This document shows positions 55,219 through 63,565 of a DNA stretch of 64,000 nucleotides, in pieces. The stretch is from the NCBI GenBank assembly GCA_030650395.1, contig JAUSDY010000139.1, positions 20,557 to 84,556 of the forward strand. Direction: 5' to 3'. The notes beneath the pieces were generated by a model. That model was not told the DNA's origin, did no database searches, and saw only the letters and a program-made list of their open reading frames with translations. The DNA comes from Acidobacteriota bacterium. GTDB lineage: Bacteria > Acidobacteriota > Vicinamibacteria > Vicinamibacterales > UBA2999. Each line of letters starts with the position of its first letter. Within the stretch, counting starts at the first letter, position 1. The position numbers were made by a program, and so were the translations under genes.

Positions 55219-56223
55219 TCACGACGACCGTAACCAACCCTCGCCGACAAGCACACTGGTCCCACCCACACGGACTCTCGTCACCTCGGTGCCATTGAGG
55301 TCCAGCTTGATGTAAATCCGGCTCGGGCGGCCCATCTTCACGCCTTGCGAGCTGACGATCGCGCCCGCCTTGTCGGGCGGCACCAGGCCGTGCTTGACGA
55401 GGTAACAGCCAAGCGGCCCGCTCGCCGATCCGGTGGCGGGATCTTCGTTGGCGCCCATCATGCGGCTATAGGCCGTAGCGCCGTCGGCACCCGGCTCGGT
55501 GGAGAAGATGAACAGCCCGCGGCGCGTGATCTTCGCCGCTTCAAACACCGCCGCCACCGCGCGCGGATCGACCACGGCCTGATCCACCGCGGCGCGCGAC
55601 GCGAGCGGCACCATGAAGAACGCGGAGCCGCAATTCACTTCCTGCGGCAGCACGCCGGCCCGCAGCGCCGACGCGTCGAGGCCCAGCGCGGCCGCCAGGG
55701 CAGCCGGCGCGTTCAGCGTGGGTCCATAAACCGGTTTCTGCTGCGTCATCCACGCGAACTGCAGGCGCGGGCCCTGCCATTCGAGCTCGACGAGCGTGGG
55801 ACCGATCCCCAAGCCAAACGTAAATTCTTTGCGGCCCGCCACGATCACCCCTTCGTCCGCCAGCGCGAATGCCGAGCCGATCACCGGATGGCCGGCGAAC
55901 TGCATCTCGTTGGCCGGCCCGAAGATGCGGAGCCGCACGTCGGTGCCGGCAGCTTCCGCCGGCTGGACGAAGGTGCACTCCGAAAACTTCGTTTCGCGGG
56001 TCATGGCTTGCATCTCGGCGGCAGATAGCCCCGCCGTTTCGACGAAGACGGCCAACTGGTTGCCCGCCAGCGGCGTGTCGGTAAAGACGTCGTAGTGCCG
56101 GTAGCGACGGCCATTCACGACGGCGGGCCGTCTGACAGGTTGAGGTTGCGCGGCCGCGCCCCACGTCAACACCGGGACGGATGCCGCCATACTCAACAAT
56201 GATCGCCGCGTTAGCTGTGGCAT
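55219..56223 (-). CDS. PhzF family epimerase/isomerase with Tat signal
   Basis: 334 residues. Tat-like signal LTRRSLLSMAASVPVLTWGAAA precedes the PhzF fold: YDVFTDTPLAGNQLAVF, catalytic Glu82 in FSECTFV, GHPVIGSAF, and NEDPATGSASGPLG. PhzF proteins isomerise or epimerise small diene/amino compounds in the cytosol, so a Tat signal is unusual. All core motifs are intact. The final LVGEGWLRSS is close to the stop. It is divergent from the VWA operon. Confidence 0.85.
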   Translation of the reverse strand: MPQLTRRSLLSMAASVPVLTWGAAAQPQPVRRPAVVNGRRYRHYDVFTDTPLAGNQLAVFVETAGLSAAEMQAMTRETKFSECTFVQPAEAAGTDVRLRIFGPANEMQFAGHPVIGSAFALADEGVIVAGRKEFTFGLGIGPTLVELEWQGPRLQFAWMTQQKPVYGPTLNAPAALAAALGLDASALRAGVLPQEVNCGSAFFMVPLASRAAVDQAVVDPRAVAAVFEAAKITRRGLFIFSTEPGADGATAYSRMMGANEDPATGSASGPLGCYLVKHGLVPPDKAGAIVSSQGVKMGRPSRIYIKLDLNGTEVTRVRVGGTSVLVGEGWLRSS

Positions 56224-56259
56224 CGGGTTAGCCTAACCGAAGTAGAATCCGGAGCATTC

Positions 56260-58536
56260 GTGTTCGACGCCCTTTTCCAATTTTTCTTCGATCTTTCGCC
56301 CCTGGTCTTCAGCCAGGGCGAATTCCGCTTCGCGCCCACCACCGGGTCGTACGTGGCGGCGGTCGTGGTCGGCATTGCCGCCGGCCTGGCCGCGCTGTCG
56401 TACCGGTCGGGCCGGGGCCGGACGCGCGATCGCGTGGTGCTCGCCACCATTCGCATCGCGCTGCTCGCGGTCATCCTGATCTGCCTGTTCCGCCCGCTGC
56501 TGGTCGTGAAGGCCGCGGTGGCGCAGCAGAACTTCATCGGTGTGCTGCTGGACGATTCCCGCAGCATGCAGATCGCGGATAACGCCGGCCAGCCGCGCGC
56601 GGCGTTCGTGCGCGACGAATTCGGCGCGCCGGATCGCGGGCTGCTCAAGGCGCTGTCGGAGCGCTTCACCGTCCGCCTCTTCCGCTTCTCGTCGGCGCCG
56701 TCGCGCGTGACGCAAGAGGATCTGTCGTTCAGCGGATCGCAGACCCGCCTTGGCGCGGCGCTCTCGGGCGTGCGCCAGGAGCTGGCCGGCCTGCCGGTCG
56801 CCGGCCTCGTGATGGTGACCGACGGCGCCGACACGGCCGATGCCGCGCTGGGCGAGGCGCTGCTCGGCCTCAAGGCCGAGGGCCTGCCGGTGTTCACCGT
56901 CGGCGTCGGACAAGAAACACTGTCGAAAGACATCCAGGTCGGCCGCGTCGTTACGCCCAAGACCGCGCTCAAGGGCACGACGCTGATGGTGGACGTGGTG
57001 CTGTCGCAATCCGGCTTCGACGGGCAGAAGGTGACCCTCGACGTCGAAGACGAGGGCACGCTGGTCAGCACGCAGCAGGTGACGCTGCCCGATGCGGGCA
57101 CGCCGGCGTCGATTCCGGTGCGGTTCAGCGTGACCGAAGCGGGGCCGCGCGTGTTGCGCTTCCGCATCTCGCCGCAAGCCGGCGAGCTCGTGACCGAGAA
57201 CAACGCGCGCGAGGCGTTGATCGACGTCCGCGACCGCAAAGAAAAGATCCTGTATTTCGAGGGCGAGCCGCGCTGGGAGCTGAAGTTCATCCGCCGCGCG
57301 GTCACCGAAGACCCCAACCTGATCGTCACCGCGCTTCAGCGCACCGCCGATAACAAGTACCTGCGCCTTGGCGTCGATACGCCCGACGAGCTCGTGGCCG
57401 GTTTTCCAAAAACGCGCGAAGAGCTGTTCGCCTATCGCGGCCTGGTCCTTGGCAGCATCGAAGCGGGCGCGTTTACCGGCGATCAGCTGCGGATGATTGC
57501 CGAGTTCGTCGATCGCCGCGGCGGCGGCCTGCTGATGTTGGGCGGGCCGCGCGCGTTCGCCGAAGGCGGTTACGCCGGGACGGCGGTGGCTGACGTATTA
57601 CCAGTGGTTCTCGATCGCAACCAGCTGCAGCCCAAAGACGCGGTGTCGCGCATGTCGGTGAAGCCGACCCGTGCCGGCAGCGCCACCGCGGTCACGCAGC
57701 TGGCCGCGACCGAAGCGGCGTCCGCGGAGAAGTGGGGCACGCTGCCGGTCGTCACCACCGTCAACCGCATCGACGCCATCAAGCCCGGCGCGACGATCCT
57801 GCTCACGGGCACTGACGAGACCCGCCGCGAGCGCCCCGTGCTCGCGTATCAACGCTACGGGCGCGGCAAGGCGTTCGCATTCACGCCGCAGGACTCGTGG
57901 GTGTGGCAGATGCACGCCAGCATTCCGGTGGAAGACATGACTCACGAGAACTACTGGCGTCAGTTGCTGCGGTGGCTGGTCGACGGCGTGCCGGATCAAG
58001 TCGAGCCGCGCAGCATGACCGAGCGCGTGGAGCCGGGCGAAGCCGCGGAGCTGACCGCGAACGTGGTCGATCCGTCGTTCGTCGAGCTGAATGACGCCGC
58101 CGTCTCGATTCGCGTCACCGCACCGGACGGCGCGATTTCCGACGTGCCGATGTCGTGGGACGGCGAGCATTCCGGCGAGTACTTCGCCTCCATTCCGACC
58201 AGGGCGCCGGGCTGGCACGAGGCCAGGCTCGAGGCGATGCGCGCGGGCAAGATCGTCGGCAGCTCGGTCACGCACTTCCGCGCGGCGCCAGGCGACGCTG
58301 AGTTCTTCGACGCGACGATGCGTGCGGCCACGCTCAAGCGTGTCGCCGAGGATACCGGCGGGCGCTTCTACACCTCGGATAACACCGCGACGCTGGCCGA
58401 TGATCTGCGTTACACCGGGCGGGGCGTGACCACGGTGGAAGACCACGATCTGTGGCACATGCCGATCGTGCTCATCCTGCTGGTCGGCTTGTTGTGCGCG
58501 GAATGGGGGTACCGGCGTGTCGTCGGCCTGGCGTAA
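56260..58536 (+). CDS. large membrane VWA-domain protein (DUF1355/GATase1-like)
   Basis: 758 residues from GTG 56260. Two N-terminal helices (YVAAVVVGIAAGLAALSY, IALLAVILICLFRPLL), a VWA domain with MIDAS DDSRSM, TDGAD; then a β domain, a class I amidotransferase-like segment (ILYFEGEPRWELKFIRRAV and GGGLLMLGGPRAFAEGGY, lacking the Cys), and a final helix LWHMPIVLILLVGLLCAEWG. Similar proteins sit in MoxR/DUF58 clusters. It heads the operon; the next gene overlaps by 20 bp. GGAG lies 8 nt before GTG. Confidence 0.8.
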   Translation: MFDALFQFFFDLSPLVFSQGEFRFAPTTGSYVAAVVVGIAAGLAALSYRSGRGRTRDRVVLATIRIALLAVILICLFRPLLVVKAAVAQQNFIGVLLDDSRSMQIADNAGQPRAAFVRDEFGAPDRGLLKALSERFTVRLFRFSSAPSRVTQEDLSFSGSQTRLGAALSGVRQELAGLPVAGLVMVTDGADTADAALGEALLGLKAEGLPVFTVGVGQETLSKDIQVGRVVTPKTALKGTTLMVDVVLSQSGFDGQKVTLDVEDEGTLVSTQQVTLPDAGTPASIPVRFSVTEAGPRVLRFRISPQAGELVTENNAREALIDVRDRKEKILYFEGEPRWELKFIRRAVTEDPNLIVTALQRTADNKYLRLGVDTPDELVAGFPKTREELFAYRGLVLGSIEAGAFTGDQLRMIAEFVDRRGGGLLMLGGPRAFAEGGYAGTAVADVLPVVLDRNQLQPKDAVSRMSVKPTRAGSATAVTQLAATEAASAEKWGTLPVVTTVNRIDAIKPGATILLTGTDETRRERPVLAYQRYGRGKAFAFTPQDSWVWQMHASIPVEDMTHENYWRQLLRWLVDGVPDQVEPRSMTERVEPGEAAELTANVVDPSFVELNDAAVSIRVTAPDGAISDVPMSWDGEHSGEYFASIPTRAPGWHEARLEAMRAGKIVGSSVTHFRAAPGDAEFFDATMRAATLKRVAEDTGGRFYTSDNTATLADDLRYTGRGVTTVEDHDLWHMPIVLILLVGLLCAEWGYRRVVGLA

Positions 58537-59284
58537 CGCGCTCGCTGCCGTCGTGCTGGTCGGTGCGACCAGCGCTGGACTGTTGGCACAGGACGGCATG
58601 CGCGGTTTCGGCCGCGGCCGCGCGTCTACGGAAATCGCCTCCACCGTCGACTACGACGGCCGCTTCGCGTTCATGCGCCTGCGCTACGGCCGCCCCTCGG
58701 GCGGCTTCAATAACCGCGAGCCGTGGGCTCACGACTATCCTCGTGCCGATTTTCATTTCCTGAAGATTCTCAGCGAGCTGACGTTCGTCCGCTCGGTCGT
58801 CGATGCCGGCAACATCCGCACGCTCGCCGATCCGGACCTCGCGATGTTTCCCATCGCCTACATGTCGGAGCCGGGGTTCTGGACGATGGGTGAAGAGGAG
58901 ATGGAGGGGCTGCGGGGCTACCTGGAAAAGGGCGGCTTCATCATCTTCGACGACTTTCGCGACAACCATCGCGACAACCTGATCGCGCAAATGCGCCGCG
59001 TGCTGCCGCAGGCGACGTGGCGCCCGCTCGATGCGACGCATCCGATCTTCCACTCGTTCTTCGAGATCAACTCGCTCGACGTCGAGGGTTACTACGGCCC
59101 GGTCGAGTGGACGGGCATTTTCGAAGACAACGACCCGGCGAAGCGGCTGATGGCCGTGGCCAACTACAACCACGATCTCGGCGAGATGTGGGAGTTCTCC
59201 GACACCGGCATGATGCCGATCGACGTATCCAACGAGGCGTACAAGTTCGGCGTGAACTATGTCGTCTACGCGATGACGCACTAA
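58517..59284 (+). CDS. DUF4159 domain protein
   Basis: 255 residues from GTG 58517. Signal peptide LAAVVLVGATSAGLLAQ, then FAFMRLRYGRPSGGFNNREP, YPRADFHFLKILSELTFV, and EKGGFIIFDDFRDN, matching the DUF4159 (flavodoxin/GATase-like) fold; SLDVEGYYGPVEWTGIFED and NYVVYAMTH close it. Periplasmic; no catalytic residue set is known. It overlaps the VWA gene and belongs to the same operon. Confidence 0.85.
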   Translation: MSSAWRNALAAVVLVGATSAGLLAQDGMRGFGRGRASTEIASTVDYDGRFAFMRLRYGRPSGGFNNREPWAHDYPRADFHFLKILSELTFVRSVVDAGNIRTLADPDLAMFPIAYMSEPGFWTMGEEEMEGLRGYLEKGGFIIFDDFRDNHRDNLIAQMRRVLPQATWRPLDATHPIFHSFFEINSLDVEGYYGPVEWTGIFEDNDPAKRLMAVANYNHDLGEMWEFSDTGMMPIDVSNEAYKFGVNYVVYAMTH

Positions 59285-59285
59285 T

Positions 59286-59357
59286 GAGTTAAGAGTTAAG
59301 AGTTAAGAGTTAAGAGTTAAGAGTTAAGAGTTAAGAGTTAAGAGTTAAGAGTTAAGA
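59286..59357 (+). repeat. GAGTTAA heptamer array, about ten identical units
   Basis: Ten nearly perfect GAGTTAA units fill the gap between the DUF4159 and MoxR genes. It is the most uniform array in the window, so recent expansion or slippage is likely. One-directional, no hairpin. GAGGAAG after it is the MoxR ribosome binding site. Confidence 0.95.
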
Positions 59358-59365
59358 GGAAGACG

Positions 59366-60418
59366 ATGAGCACAGAGACGACAGCACGAGGAGCGGCCGT
59401 GGACGTAGACTTGAGTTCGCCGGATGACCTGGCGCTCGCCGATCGGATGAAGGTCGGGCGCGACCAGATCATCAGCGAGTTGAAGAAGTTGATCGTCGGC
59501 CAGGACGACATCATCAACCAGGTGCTGCTGACGCTGTTTGTCGGCGGCAACAGCCTGATCGTCGGGGTGCCCGGCCTGGCCAAGACGCTGCTGATTCACA
59601 CCATGGCGCGCGTGCTCGAGCTCAAGTTCTCGCGCATCCAGTTCACGCCCGACCTGATGCCGTCCGACATCACCGGCACCGACATCATCCAGGAAGACGC
59701 CGCCACCGGCCGCCGCCAGATGGTGTTTTCGCCCGGGCCGATTTTCGCCAACATCTTGCTGGCCGACGAAATCAACCGCACCCCGCCCAAGACGCAGTCG
59801 GCGCTGCTCGAAGCCATGCAGGAGCATCGCGTCACCATCCAGGGCCGCACCTACAAGCTCGAAGAGCCGTTCTACGTGTTCGCCACGCAGAACCCGATCG
59901 AGCTCGAGGGCACCTATCCGCTGCCGGAAGCGCAGCTCGATCGCTTCATGTTCCACATCGTGATCGAGCATCCGCCGGAAGACGAGGAGTTCCTGGTCGT
60001 GAAGACGACCACCGCGATCCAGGAGCCGGTGTTCGAGCGGCCGGTGTCGGGGCCCGACCTGGTGGCGTTCCAGCGCCTGGTGCGTCGCGTGCCCGTTGCC
60101 GATCCGGTGATGCGCTACGCGCTGTCGATCGTCCGCGCCAGCCGCCCGAAATCGCCGAACTGCCCGGAGTCGGTCAAGAAGTGGGTCGCGTTTGGCGCCA
60201 GCGTGCGCGCGGCGCAGTACCTGGTGCTGGGCGGCAAGGCGCGTGCGCTTACGAGCGGCCGCTATCACGTCAGCTTCGAAGACATCCGCGCCATCGCGCA
60301 TTCGGTGCTGCGGCACCGCGTGCTCACCAACTTCCACGCGCAGTCGGAAGGCGTGACGACCGACGTGCTGATCGATCGCCTGCTCGAGGCGGTGCCGGCG
60401 CCGAGATCAGGAATGTGA
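59366..60418 (+). CDS. MoxR family AAA+ ATPase
   Basis: 350 residues. Walker A GVPGLAKT, Walker B LLADEINR, sensor 1 ATQNPIELEGTYPLPEAQLDRFMF with Arg finger. The C-terminal lid domain follows (VRAAQYLVLGGKARAL). MoxR ATPases act as chaperones for metal-site or VWA-protein maturation with DUF58 and BatA partners, exactly the genes that follow. The N-terminal Thr/Ala-rich ~20 residues are low complexity. GAGGAAG lies just upstream. Confidence 0.94.
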   Translation: MSTETTARGAAVDVDLSSPDDLALADRMKVGRDQIISELKKLIVGQDDIINQVLLTLFVGGNSLIVGVPGLAKTLLIHTMARVLELKFSRIQFTPDLMPSDITGTDIIQEDAATGRRQMVFSPGPIFANILLADEINRTPPKTQSALLEAMQEHRVTIQGRTYKLEEPFYVFATQNPIELEGTYPLPEAQLDRFMFHIVIEHPPEDEEFLVVKTTTAIQEPVFERPVSGPDLVAFQRLVRRVPVADPVMRYALSIVRASRPKSPNCPESVKKWVAFGASVRAAQYLVLGGKARALTSGRYHVSFEDIRAIAHSVLRHRVLTNFHAQSEGVTTDVLIDRLLEAVPAPRSGM

Positions 60419-60424
60419 GCGCTT

Positions 60425-60474
60425 ACGAATAACCAATAACGAATTACATAACCAATAACGAATTACGAATAACC
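60425..60474 (+). repeat. AATAACC heptamer array
   Basis: Units AATAACC, AATAACG and AATTACG in one orientation fill the gap between MoxR and DUF58 genes. Confidence 0.85.
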
Positions 60475-60480
60475 AAAGCG

Positions 60481-61389
60481 ATGGCTGTCACTAGTCCCAT
60501 TCCCGGCGCGCGGTTCGTCGATCCCGCTGTACTCGCGCGGGTCGGCAACCTCGAGCTGGTCGCCAAGTCGGTGGTCGACGGCTTGATCAACGGCACGCAC
60601 CGCTCGCCGTTCTTCGGCGCGTCGGTGGATTTCGCCGAGCACCGCGGCTACGTGTCGGGCGACGACATCCGCCGCGTTGACTGGCGCGTGTATGCGCGCA
60701 CCGACAAGTACTACATCAAGGAATTCGAGGCCGACTCGAACGCCAATTTTTCGGTGCTGCTCGACGTCTCGAAGTCGATGAGCTTTGGCGAGAAGATCTC
60801 GAAGCTCGATTACGGCAAGACGCTGGCGGGCTGCCTGACCTACATGGCTAACCAGCAGCGCGATCGCGTCGGCCTCATCACCTTCGACCACGACATCGTG
60901 AATCACGTGCCGCCGTCGGCGAAGCACCTGGAGGTGGTGTTGCACACGCTGGATCGGGCAACCGCGACACGGCCGGGGCAAATTGGCCCGCCGTTACGGA
61001 AGCTGGCCGAACACTTCGGCCGCCGCGGCATCATCGTCGTGATTTCCGACTTTTACGCCGAGCCCGACGAGATTTTCGAGGGCCTCGGTCCGCTCCGCTT
61101 TCGCGGCAACGACGTCGTGATGTTCCACGTCCTCGATCCTCGCGAGATCGACTTCGGGTTTGTCGAGCCCTCCAGCTTCGAAGACCTGGAGAGCGGCGAT
61201 CAGATTCCGATCATCCCAGACAAGCTTGCCGAGCAATACCGCAAGCTGATCACCGAACACACCGAGACCCTGGCGAAGCGCGCAGCGGAGCAGCAGATGG
61301 ACTACATGCTGCTCAACACGGAGATGCCGATCGATTTCGCGTTGTTCCGCTTCCTGTCGATGCGCGAGCGACTCGCCAGCCGCCGGTAA
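60481..61389 (+). CDS. DUF58 domain protein
   Basis: 302 residues. FGASVDFAEHRGYVSGDDIRRVDWRVYARTDKYYIKEFE is the DUF58 signature, followed by a VWA-like Rossmann segment with MIDAS DVSKSMSFG and SDFYAEPDEIFEG. No membrane helix. It works with MoxR on protein or metal-site assembly in known systems. It starts with GCG-ATG right after the heptamer array and ends 6 bp before the BatA-like gene. Confidence 0.92.
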   Translation: MAVTSPIPGARFVDPAVLARVGNLELVAKSVVDGLINGTHRSPFFGASVDFAEHRGYVSGDDIRRVDWRVYARTDKYYIKEFEADSNANFSVLLDVSKSMSFGEKISKLDYGKTLAGCLTYMANQQRDRVGLITFDHDIVNHVPPSAKHLEVVLHTLDRATATRPGQIGPPLRKLAEHFGRRGIIVVISDFYAEPDEIFEGLGPLRFRGNDVVMFHVLDPREIDFGFVEPSSFEDLESGDQIPIIPDKLAEQYRKLITEHTETLAKRAAEQQMDYMLLNTEMPIDFALFRFLSMRERLASRR

Positions 61390-61395
61390 CGCACG

Positions 61396-63522
61396 ATGTC
61401 GTTTCTTACGCCCCTGTTCCTGGTCGCGCTCGGCGCCCTCGCGGTGCCGGTACTGATTCACCTGACGCAGCGCGAGCGGAAGTCGGTCGTCCAGTTTCCG
61501 TCGCTGATGTTCCTCAGGAAGATTCCGTACGAATCGGTACAGAAGCGCCGCATTCGCGACTGGGTGCTGCTGATGCTTCGCCTCGCCGCACTCGGGATGA
61601 TCGTCGCGGCGTTTGCGCGGCCGTTCCTGCGCGGCTCGGAGCTGGCCGCCGCGCCCGGCGGCGCGCGCGACATCGTGGTGCTGCTCGATCGCTCCTACAG
61701 CATGGGCTACGGCGACACCTGGCAGCGGGCGCAGCAGGCGGCGGTGCAGGCGCTGTCGAGCACGACACCGGCCGATCGCATTTCGCTCGTGCTGTTCGCC
61801 GACGGCGCCGAGGTCGCGTTGCGATCGACCCCCGACCCCTCGCGCGCGTCGGCCGCGATCAACGCCGCATCGCCTGGCCCGGGCTCAACGAAGTACGGAC
61901 CCGCGCTGAAGCTCGCGGGCAGCCTGCTCGCAGAATCGTTGCTGCCACGACGAGAAGTCATCCTGGTCTCGGATTTTCAACGCGGGGGCTGGCAGCCCGA
62001 CGACACGTTGCGATTGCCCGGCGGTGCGACCCTCACCAACGTCGTGGTCGAGGTTGCAACCGGACCGAATCTCGCGTTGACGCCCGTGGCCCTGCAGCGG
62101 ATTCGCGCGGCCGGACAGCCTGAGCGCGTCGGCGTGACGGCGGGCGTGTTGAATCGCGGCACGACCGCGGCCGCCTCCGTGCCGCTGCGGCTCGAGATGG
62201 ACGGGCGCGTCGTGCAGACGCTCACCGCGAGCGTCGAGCCGGGCGCGTCGGCAACGGTGACATTTGCGCCGCTCACGATTACCGCCGCCAATACTCGAGC
62301 GTCCGTGCGGCTCGGCAACGACAAACCTGAAGGTTTGTCGCCACCTGGTTCCGTCGACGCGTTGGCCAGAGACAACGTCTTTCACTTCGTGATCACGCCG
62401 TCGGCGCCGGTGCCGGTGTTAGTGGTCGGACAAGACGGCCGCGGCGACGCGAGCCTTTACCTGTCGAGGGCGCTTGCGATCGGCGACGCGCCGCACTTCG
62501 ACACGTCGATGCAATCTCCCGATGCACTGGCCGGCGACGCGCTGGCACGCGCGCGGCTGATCATCCTGAACGACGTGGTCGTGAGCGAAGCCGCTGCGGC
62601 GAAGCTCGTCACGTTCGTGGAAGGCGGCGGCGGATTGTTGCTGGCGCTCGGTCCGCGCGCCAGCTGGCCCGCGGCTCGCGCCGCGTGGCTGCCGGCCGGA
62701 CTGGCCACGACCGTCGATCGCACGCGTGGCGCTGCGGCGAAACTGAGCGGCATGGACTACGGGCACGCGGTGTTCGAGCCGTTCCGCGGACCGAGGAGCG
62801 GCGACTTCTCGAGCGCGCGCTTCTATTCATATCGCGCGCTCACCGCATCCAAAGACGCGACGGTTCTCGCGCGATTCGACACCGGCGAGCCCGCGCTCGT
62901 CGAACGCGTCGCGGGCCGCGGCCGCGCGATCGTCTTCGCGTCGACGCTCGATCTCAGCTGGAACGATCTCGCGCTCAAGCCGGTGTTCCTGCCCTTCATT
63001 CACCAGTTAGGCCGGCACTTGTCGGGCTTCAAAGAACAACCGGCCTGGCTCACAGTTGGTCAGGTGCTCGATGTCACGGCGGCCGAGATCGCCGCGGGCG
63101 CAACCACCGCCGGCACGGCGAGCAGCCAGACCGCGCGCACCGTGCTTGCGCCGTCGGGTCAGCGCCGTGAGCTCACCCCGCCGGCCGCGCCCCCCGGAGC
63201 CGCGCCGACGTCGACGGCTCTCGAGTTAGGCGAGCAGGGCTTTTATGAAATTCGTGTGGCAGGCCGCGACGCGGGCCCCGGCATTGTCGCTGCGGCAAAT
63301 GTCAACCTCGCCGAATCGAACCTGGAGCGCATGGATCCGAAGGAATTGGTTGTTGCTATCTCCGGGGACGGATCGTCCGGCCCCGGCGGCGGCCAGGACG
63401 TCTTACCGGATGAGGCGCAGGAACTGGCACAAAGGTTCTGGTGGTACCTGCTGTTCGCAGGTATTCTGCTTCTAATCGCTGAAACCGTACTGGCACAGCG
63501 ACTTTCGCGTGCGGCTCGGTAG
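61396..63522 (+). CDS. BatA-like VWA membrane protein with repeat insertion
   Basis: 708 residues. N-terminal BatA domain (FLTPLFLVALGALAVPVLIHL, RIRDWVLLMLRLAALGMIVAAFARPFL), VWA MIDAS LLDRSYSMGYG and VSDFQRGG, a β-rich middle with glutamine-amidotransferase-like GGGLLLALGPRASWPA, and a C-terminal helix FWWYLLFAGILLLIAETVLA. Residues 309-317 (DKPEGLSPP) come from the 22-bp palindrome at 62319. Part of the MoxR/DUF58 operon. Probably in the inner membrane with most of it in the periplasm. Confidence 0.88.
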   Translation: MSFLTPLFLVALGALAVPVLIHLTQRERKSVVQFPSLMFLRKIPYESVQKRRIRDWVLLMLRLAALGMIVAAFARPFLRGSELAAAPGGARDIVVLLDRSYSMGYGDTWQRAQQAAVQALSSTTPADRISLVLFADGAEVALRSTPDPSRASAAINAASPGPGSTKYGPALKLAGSLLAESLLPRREVILVSDFQRGGWQPDDTLRLPGGATLTNVVVEVATGPNLALTPVALQRIRAAGQPERVGVTAGVLNRGTTAAASVPLRLEMDGRVVQTLTASVEPGASATVTFAPLTITAANTRASVRLGNDKPEGLSPPGSVDALARDNVFHFVITPSAPVPVLVVGQDGRGDASLYLSRALAIGDAPHFDTSMQSPDALAGDALARARLIILNDVVVSEAAAAKLVTFVEGGGGLLLALGPRASWPAARAAWLPAGLATTVDRTRGAAAKLSGMDYGHAVFEPFRGPRSGDFSSARFYSYRALTASKDATVLARFDTGEPALVERVAGRGRAIVFASTLDLSWNDLALKPVFLPFIHQLGRHLSGFKEQPAWLTVGQVLDVTAAEIAAGATTAGTASSQTARTVLAPSGQRRELTPPAAPPGAAPTSTALELGEQGFYEIRVAGRDAGPGIVAAANVNLAESNLERMDPKELVVAISGDGSSGPGGGQDVLPDEAQELAQRFWWYLLFAGILLLIAETVLAQRLSRAAR
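62319..62340. repeat. 22-bp palindrome inside the BatA-like gene
   Basis: CGACAAACCT-ga-AGGTTTGTCG, perfect 10-bp arms, followed by CCACCTGG. It encodes DKPEGLSPP in frame. Copies at 4103-4124 (noncoding) and 38166-38187 (coding). Confidence 0.9.
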
Positions 63523-63524
63523 AC

Positions 63525-63545
63525 GGCCACCCATGGCGGGTGGCC
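63525..63545. terminator. short hairpin between BatA-like gene and last gene
   Basis: GGCCACCC-atggc-GGGTGGCC (63525-63545). No U tract follows, so readthrough into the next gene is expected; it may attenuate. Confidence 0.4.
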
Positions 63546-63565
63546 TCAAATAGAGGAAGCCTCTC

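Noticed and set aside
59286..59357. CRISPR array
   Set aside because: Units are contiguous without unique spacers; the same holds for every array in the window, and no cas gene is present.
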